Below the pieces are notes generated by a model. It saw only the letters and a list, made by a program, of their open reading frames with translations. It was not told the origin of the DNA and searched no databases. The position numbers and the translations under genes are program-made. Of a stretch of DNA of 64,000 nucleotides, positions 59,508 through 64,000 are shown piece by piece (within the stretch, counting starts at the first letter, position 1; the number at the start of each line of letters is the position of its first letter). Source of the stretch: Actinoplanes octamycinicus (GTDB lineage Bacteria > Actinomycetota > Actinomycetes > Mycobacteriales > Micromonosporaceae); contig NZ_JACHNB010000001.1 of the NCBI RefSeq assembly GCF_014205225.1, forward strand, positions 8,227,501 through 8,291,500, read 5' to 3'.

Positions 59508-60677
59508 TCAGCCCGCCGAGCCGGCCGTCTGGCTGACGTGGAAGATCACGAACTCGGCCGGCTTGACCACCGCCACCCCGATCTCGGTCACCACCTGTCC
59601 CAGGTCACGCACGTCCGGTGGGTTGGTCTGCGCATCGCAGCGGACGAAGAACGCCTCCTCCGGGGTCGCCCCGAACAGCGCGCCGCTGCGCCACACGGTG
59701 GTCAGGAACGCGGTGACGTTACGGGTGATCTGCGCCCAGAGCGCTGTCCCGTTCGGCTCGAAGACCGCCCACTGGGTGCCCTCGTCGATCGACTCGCGCA
59801 GGAAGATGAAGAGCCGGCGCACGTTGATGTAACGCCATTCGCCCTTCTCCGCACCGGCCAGGGTGTGCGCGCCCCAGATGGTCATGTTCGCGTCGAACGG
59901 CCGGATCACGTTGATGTCGTCCGGGTTCAGGCCGGCCTGACCGACCCGGCTGACCCGGGTCTCGACGTTCAGCGCGCCGCGGATCACCTCGTTGGCCGGC
60001 GCCTTGTGCACGCCGCGGGTATTGTCCACCCGCGAGTAGACACCGGCGATGTGCCCGGACGGCGGCACCATGATCGGTGCCGCGGTGGCCGGGTCGAACA
60101 CCTGGATCCACGGGTAGTAGAGGGCGCCGTAGCTGCTGTCCCGGACCTGTCCCTGGATGGCGGCCTTGGTCAGCGTGGTGGTCCGCCGGCCGTCCAGGAT
60201 GGCGAACCGGTCCTGCATCAGCTCGTTCTCGCAGTGGTCGAGCAGCGCGCCCTGCACGGTGTCGGAGACCGCCCCGGGGATCGCCACCAGGGCGATCTCG
60301 TCGATCGGCCGGAGCAGGTCGAGCCCGTCGGTGAGGGCCTTCTCGGTGGCGCCGGCGTTCGCGCCCTCCACCACCCGGACCACCCAGCAGCGAGTGCCGC
60401 CGTTGTTGAAGAAGCCGAAGACGGCGTGCGCGAGGATCGAGTTGCCCGTCTGGAAGTCGCCGAAACTCGTCCGGAACTCCTCCCACGAGGTGATCAGGGT
60501 GGGGGTGCCGGCCGGGACGACGGTGTAGGAGTCGGTGCGCCCGGGACGCACCGGCATGGTCACGGTGTCCGGGGCCAGGCCGACGAAACCGGCGGTGCTG
60601 GTGCCGACGCCGGCGATCGGTTTGGCGCCGGAGTCCTGCTCGACGACGTAGACGCCCGGGGCCTGATACTGCACCAC
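59508..60677 (-). CDS. Contractile sheath protein, main
   Basis: A 389-residue sheath from GTG 60677 (GTG 60674 also possible; GAGAGG upstream). MVQYQAPGVYVVEQDSGAKP, IAGVGTSTAGFVGLAPD is the classic start with the exchanged strand. It continues GNSILAHAVFGFFNNGGTRC, PSGHIAGVYSRVDNTRGVHK, APANEVIRGALNVETRVSRV, IWGAHTLAGAEKGEWRYINV, AFFVRCDAQTNPPDVRDLGQ. At about 390 residues it is shorter than many phage sheaths, as in small eCIS. It is followed 2 bases later by the second sheath. Confidence 0.93.
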   Translation of the reverse strand: MVQYQAPGVYVVEQDSGAKPIAGVGTSTAGFVGLAPDTVTMPVRPGRTDSYTVVPAGTPTLITSWEEFRTSFGDFQTGNSILAHAVFGFFNNGGTRCWVVRVVEGANAGATEKALTDGLDLLRPIDEIALVAIPGAVSDTVQGALLDHCENELMQDRFAILDGRRTTTLTKAAIQGQVRDSSYGALYYPWIQVFDPATAAPIMVPPSGHIAGVYSRVDNTRGVHKAPANEVIRGALNVETRVSRVGQAGLNPDDINVIRPFDANMTIWGAHTLAGAEKGEWRYINVRRLFIFLRESIDEGTQWAVFEPNGTALWAQITRNVTAFLTTVWRSGALFGATPEEAFFVRCDAQTNPPDVRDLGQVVTEIGVAVVKPAEFVIFHVSQTAGSAG

Positions 60678-60708
60678 TCGCCTCTCACCTGTCCTCTCTG
60701 TCCGCCGC

Positions 60709-61257
60709 TCAGGCGGTCTGCAGGGCGAAGTCCACGGTTTGCTCCTGGCCGGCGAGCAGGGTGACCGCTCGGCTCGCGGCGCCGAACTTCGGTGCGCCGA
60801 CCTCGACGACCACCGGGCCGGCGGGCAGGCCGGCCACGCGATAGCCACCGTCCGGGCCGGTCCGCCACCGCTCGGTGGTGCCGCGCAGCCGGACCGTCGC
60901 GCCCGGCACCGGGGTGTCGTCGGCCGCGGCGCTCACCCGGCCGGCGAGCCGGGTCGGTGGCAGCCGGATGTCGAGCGGGTCGATCTTCCCCGGGGTCACC
61001 CAGACCCGCACCGGGCCGGTCTGCACGCTGCCGTACCGGGTGCCCAGCCCCGGCGCGGTGGCCTCCAGGCGGTACAGCCCGGCGGGGAGGTCCAGGAAGT
61101 AGAAGCTGCCGTCGGCCCGGCTGACCGCCGGACCGGCCCCGAGCCGCGGACCGCTCAGCACCACCACCCGGGCCAGCGGCACCGGTAGCCCGGTGGTGTC
61201 GTCGGCCACCCGCCCGCCGATCGCCACCACGTGCCGGGTGGTCTCCCAGCCGCTCAC
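60709..61257 (-). CDS. Two-repeat carboxypeptidase-regulatory-like beta-sandwich protein
   Basis: A 182-residue protein with two similar beta-sandwich units: residues about 10-95 (GGRVADDTTGLPVPLARVVV, GSFYFLDLPAGLYRLEATAP) and 103-180 (LAGRVSAAADDTPVPGATVR, GGYRVAGLPAGPVVVEVGAP). This fold is common as a decoration or adhesion module. Here it sits between the cap protein and the sheath. A role as an outer decoration or shaft attachment is possible. It overlaps the DUF4255 stop by 4 bases. Confidence 0.8.
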   Translation of the reverse strand: MSGWETTRHVVAIGGRVADDTTGLPVPLARVVVLSGPRLGAGPAVSRADGSFYFLDLPAGLYRLEATAPGLGTRYGSVQTGPVRVWVTPGKIDPLDIRLPPTRLAGRVSAAADDTPVPGATVRLRGTTERWRTGPDGGYRVAGLPAGPVVVEVGAPKFGAASRAVTLLAGQEQTVDFALQTA

Positions 61258-61811
61258 GGCACCTCCTCCACCCCTAGCCGCATCCGGTCGATCTTCTGCA
61301 GCACCACCGGGGCGTCCACCCGCTCGAAGACGTCCAGCCCGATGGTGACCGTGTAGTTGAACGCGGCCTTCGGCTTGCCGCCCATCGCCTGCCAGAACTC
61401 GCCGGCGCTCTGCAACAGGCTGGGCTGCAGCGTGCCGGCCGGCAGCCGCGGGTCGGCGCGCAGGCTGCCCTGGCGCACCTCCGGAGGCAGCACCGGGTAC
61501 CGGGCCAGCACCCGGATCACCCGGCTCAGCACCAGGTGCTCGTTGCGGATGTCACCGGCCCACGCGGTGACCAGGTAGGAGCAGGCCACCCGCAGCGGCG
61601 GGCGGGCGGTGACCACCCCGGGCGGCGCCGAGCGGTCCAGCAGCCAGTCGTTGTCCCGCAGCTCCCGGTTCTCCCGCAGGTCGTAGAGGAACAGGTCGAC
61701 GGCCGGCTGGGCCGGAGCGAACTTGTCGTCCGGCGGGTCGAAGCTGACGTTGACGTCGGGCAGGTCCCGCTTGAGCAGCTCGCCGAGGGTGGCGTCCAGG
61801 TCATTGATCAT
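61254..61811 (-). CDS. DUF4255 protein (Pvc16/Afp16-like tube terminator)
   Basis: A 185-residue protein. MINDLDATLGELLKRDLPDV, NVSFDPPDDKFAPAQPAVDL, FLYDLRENRELRDNDWLLD, then VACSYLVTAWAGDIRNEHLV, LSRVIRVLARYPVLPPE matches the N-terminal domain of Pvc16-type proteins that cap the tube and sheath when the right length is reached. ATG 61811 is preferred; GTG 61817 is possible. It overlaps the end of the DUF4157 gene. Confidence 0.9.
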   Translation of the reverse strand: MINDLDATLGELLKRDLPDVNVSFDPPDDKFAPAQPAVDLFLYDLRENRELRDNDWLLDRSAPPGVVTARPPLRVACSYLVTAWAGDIRNEHLVLSRVIRVLARYPVLPPEVRQGSLRADPRLPAGTLQPSLLQSAGEFWQAMGGKPKAAFNYTVTIGLDVFERVDAPVVLQKIDRMRLGVEEVP

Positions 61812-62310
61812 CGGCACGGCTCACGATCCGATCGGCGACCTGGTCGGCCTCCCGCTCGAACTCGTCGTCCGGATCGCTCACGCTAAGCTCGCCGGCCGCA
61901 ACGGCCGCGGACTGCTGGACGACGTGGGTGAGTTCGTGAGCCAGCAACCGGCGGCCGGCAGTGGTGTCCGGCTCGTAGCCGCCGGCCCGGAAGAAGATGT
62001 CCCGGCCGGTGGTGAACGCGTGCGCGCCGAGCGCGCGGCTGAGCCGGTCGGCGGCACCGCCGGTGTGCACCCGGACCGCGCCGAAGTCAGCGCCGAACGC
62101 CGCCTCCATCGGTGCCCGGACCGCGTCGTCGAGCGCCGCGCCGGTGCCCCGCGCCCGGTCCAGCTCGTCCGGGTCCAGCAGCCGCTGCACGGACTGGTTG
62201 CCGATCTGGCGCTGCAGCCGCAGCAGCGGGTGGACGGCCGGGCGCACCCGGGACGGCACCGGCAGCGCGCCGGCCGGGGTGGTCGCCGGTCGGCGGATCC
62301 GGCCGGTCAC
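61801..62310 (-). CDS. DUF4157 HExxH protein of the injection-system cluster
   Basis: A 169-residue protein from GTG 62310 (GTGA overlap with the ATPase gene). LLRLQRQIGNQSVQRLL (29-45) is the motif also seen in the OmpA-like protein. The DUF4157 core follows (LDDAVRAPMEAAFGADFGAV, RVHTGGAADRLSRALGAHAF, TTGRDIFFRAG) with the zinc-protease-like HELTHVVQQ (125-133). This domain is common at the start of eCIS-loaded toxins and also alone in clusters. Here it stands alone, so it may be a processing protease, a loading adaptor or a reduced effector. Confidence 0.88.
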   Translation of the reverse strand: MTGRIRRPATTPAGALPVPSRVRPAVHPLLRLQRQIGNQSVQRLLDPDELDRARGTGAALDDAVRAPMEAAFGADFGAVRVHTGGAADRLSRALGAHAFTTGRDIFFRAGGYEPDTTAGRRLLAHELTHVVQQSAAVAAGELSVSDPDDEFEREADQVADRIVSRADDQ

Positions 62311-64000
62311 GACGGCACCTCGGCCGGGGTGACCCGGCCCAGCTTCCGGTACTCCGCGCCGACGGCGTCCAGCAGGTGCTCCATGGTGATCGGGGTGCCC
62401 GCCTCGGCAGCACGGAAGGCAGCGGCCACCGCCACGTCCCGGATGCTGCCGCCGGACAGGTCGAACCGGCCGGCCAGCATGTCCAGGTCCACGTCGGCGG
62501 CAACCGGTGCGGTGGCCGGCCAGACCCGCTGCCAGATCCGCCGGCGGTCCGCCTCGCCGGGCATCGGGAAGTCGACGGCGAACCGCATCCGGCGGACGAA
62601 CGCGGCATCCATGTTCTTGCGCAGGTTGGTGGCGAGCACCACCACGCCCTGGTGCTCCTCGAGGCGCTGCAGCAGGAAGCTGACCTCGATGTTCGCGTAC
62701 CTGTCGTGCGCGTCGTGCACCTCGCTGCGCTGCCCGAAGAGCGCGTCCGCCTCGTCGCAGAACAGGATCGCGTCGCCGCTCTCCGCCTCGGCGAACACCT
62801 GCGCCAGGTGCTTCTCGGTCTCCCCGATGTACTTGCTGACCACGGCCGACAGGTCGAGCCGGTACAGATCGAGCCCGAGCCCGGCGGCGAGCACCTCGGC
62901 AGCCATCGTCTTGCCGGTCCCGCTCGGCCCGGCGAACAGCACCGTCACCCCGGACCCGAGCGCCAGCCGCTCCCCGAACCCCCACTCGTCGTGCACCAGG
63001 CCGCGATGCCTGATCACCGCCCCGATCTCGGCCAGCTGCCGTCTCTGATCAGACGGCAGGATCAGATCATTTTCCGTACGGGTGGGCACGATCCTGCGCG
63101 CCAGCGTCGAGAGGGTGGGCCGGGCGTGCCACCGGCACCCGGCGAGCAGGTCCGCGGTGGTCGGGTGCGCCGTACCGCCCCGGGCGGCCCGGGCCAGGTT
63201 GCGGGCGGTGGCGGCGGCGTCCGCGATCTGCGCGCCGCTGAGCCGGAACGTGCCGGCCAGCCGCTCGACGTCGACCGTGCCGGCGCTGCCGTTCAACGTC
63301 CGGGTCCAGACCGCGGCCCGGTCCGCGTGGCCCGGCCGGCGCACCTCGATCCGGCTGAACGGCAAGTCCCGGAACTCGCCGGACGGCTCCCAGGGATGCT
63401 CGCCGGCCAGGATCACCCGGGCGTGGCCGGCCGCGATCCGCTCCAGCAGCAGCCCGGGCGGCCCATCGGCACCGGTCCAGTACAGGGTGGCCCGCTGCAG
63501 GACGGCCTCCCGCAGCGCCCGCCGGACCAGGTCGTCGAGGTCCGCCCGGGGCACCCGCTCGCCGTCGACCACCAGCAGGCGGCCGGCGAGCGCGGCGGCG
63601 GCGGTCCGCTTGCCGGCGCCGGCCGGCCCGTGGAGGTAATACAGCCTCCGCTCCTCGCCGGCCACGGCGGTCAGCCGGTGGGCCAGCTCGGCCGGGACCA
63701 GCTCGGCCGGTGCCATCGCCGGATCCGCCAGCCGGGCGTACGGTGCCAGCGCCTGGTCGAGGTCGTCGTCGCCGAGCAGGTGCGCCACGATCCGCTCGTC
63801 GAGCCTCAGATACTTGCCGAGCAGCGGCGGGTCCGGCTGGGCCGGGTCGTCGACCAGGTCGAGCAGGCGGTGCGCGCGCAGCGGCGCGGCCGGGGTGAAG
63901 CAGCGCCGGGCGGCCCACTTCTCCTCGGCGGTGTGGCACAGCAGGTTCAGCGCCAGGTCGACGCCGGGGCGGCGGCGGGTGACGTCGTCCTGCAAGTAGG
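62307..64000 (-). CDS. AAA+ ATPase of the injection system (Afp15-like; 5' end outside window)
   Basis: At least 564 residues; the frame stays open to the right edge (preceding codon Tyr), so the start lies beyond 64000. A degenerate first ATPase unit (LYYLHGPAGAGKRTAAAALA) is followed by a full AAA+ module: FAGPSGTGKTMAAEVLAAGL (Walker A), DAILFCDEADALFG (Walker B), VVVLATNLRKNMDAAFVRRM (sensor 1, arginine finger region), then GGSIRDVAVAAAFRAAEAGT (sensor 2). Afp15/Pvc15 ATPases help load cargo or assemble or recycle the device. It is the first visible gene of the operon. Confidence 0.92.
   Translation of the reverse strand, partial: YLQDDVTRRRPGVDLALNLLCHTAEEKWAARRCFTPAAPLRAHRLLDLVDDPAQPDPPLLGKYLRLDERIVAHLLGDDDLDQALAPYARLADPAMAPAELVPAELAHRLTAVAGEERRLYYLHGPAGAGKRTAAAALAGRLLVVDGERVPRADLDDLVRRALREAVLQRATLYWTGADGPPGLLLERIAAGHARVILAGEHPWEPSGEFRDLPFSRIEVRRPGHADRAAVWTRTLNGSAGTVDVERLAGTFRLSGAQIADAAATARNLARAARGGTAHPTTADLLAGCRWHARPTLSTLARRIVPTRTENDLILPSDQRRQLAEIGAVIRHRGLVHDEWGFGERLALGSGVTVLFAGPSGTGKTMAAEVLAAGLGLDLYRLDLSAVVSKYIGETEKHLAQVFAEAESGDAILFCDEADALFGQRSEVHDAHDRYANIEVSFLLQRLEEHQGVVVLATNLRKNMDAAFVRRMRFAVDFPMPGEADRRRIWQRVWPATAPVAADVDLDMLAGRFDLSGGSIRDVAVAAAFRAAEAGTPITMEHLLDAVGAEYRKLGRVTPAEVPS

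Noticed and set aside
44176..64000. Prophage
   Set aside because: Tail-like genes are complete but there is no terminase, portal, capsid, lysis or integrase gene among them, and an Afp15-type ATPase, DUF4157 and DUF4255 genes mark an injection system.
1..64000. tRNA, rRNA or riboswitch genes
   Set aside because: No TPsiC-like GGTTCGAATCC arm with matching acceptor stem, rRNA segment or known riboswitch core was noticed by eye; a covariance-model scan (tRNAscan-SE, Rfam) would settle it.

Overview
The window is high-GC DNA with actinobacterial codon use, short intergenic gaps, many GTG starts and 4-base ATGA/GTGA stop-start overlaps. It holds a SigK-type ECF sigma factor, an MCP chemoreceptor, GAF-type sensors, many alpha/beta hydrolases and an Actinobacteria-type conjugation module. 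A motile member of the Micromonosporaceae (Actinoplanes-like) fits best. This is an inference from gene content, since no rRNA or tRNA gene was seen.

Layout. (1) 1-8.7 kb: chromosomal genes mixed with wreckage. There is a SigK-like gene cut by the window edge, a divergent MCP gene, a truncated GAF(-ANTAR) gene, a secreted protein gene followed by a perfect 16-bp hairpin, and a chimera in which a zinc-ribbon gene start, a YihY/BrkB membrane gene lacking its 5' end and an aldo/keto reductase lie head to tail. A four-gene translationally coupled set of small proteins and an XRE regulator follow. (2) 8.8-10.5 kb: an intact IS630-type element (TA duplication, 20-bp inverted repeats) inserted into the remains of an IS1182-type transposase gene. 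(3) 10.5-24.5 kb: secreted I36 inhibitor-like protein, LacI regulator facing a deleted aldo/keto reductase with a 12-bp operator palindrome, four alpha/beta-hydrolase-fold enzymes including two paralogues and an epoxide hydrolase, quinone oxidoreductase, NDH-2-like flavoprotein with a DUF417 membrane protein, and decayed resolvase, AraC and IS5 fragments. (4) 25-41 kb: a probable integrative/conjugative element. A membrane-anchored LysM-SARP protein and a NERD protein are on the + strand. On the - strand is a type IV secretion operon read sigma-like protein -> pilin -> VirB6-like -> PrgI-like -> VirB4 -> TraG/VirD4 -> replication-relaxation protein. IS21 and IS3 insertions lie between the two groups. 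(5) 41.4-44.1 kb: SDR and inositol-monophosphatase-like pair divergent from a LysR regulator, then a 52-residue membrane protein. (6) 44.2-64 kb: a contractile injection system (extracellular CIS/Afp-PVC type) on the - strand, running off the right edge.

The injection-system operon reads, in transcription order: AAA+ ATPase, DUF4157 HExxH protein, DUF4255 cap-type protein, a two-repeat beta-sandwich protein, two sheaths, tube, small conserved proteins, second tube, proline-rich protein, LysM baseplate protein, gpD, gpV spike, PAAR tip, gp25, two gpJ-type wedge proteins, gpI, a fibre-like protein, a small protein and an OmpA-like protein. No capsid, portal or terminase gene is present, so this is an injection device and not a prophage. 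Nearly every junction is a 4-base overlap or a gap of a few bases, which suggests one transcript ending at a perfect 9-bp hairpin at 44099-44119.

Most promising leads: the injection system with its unassigned proline-rich/tandem-repeat protein and an LQ..GN..VQRL motif shared by the putative protease and the OmpA-like protein; the LysM-SARP membrane regulator paired with a NERD protein; the 74-base direct repeat found 16.4 kb apart; and the zinc-ribbon/YihY/AKR chimera.
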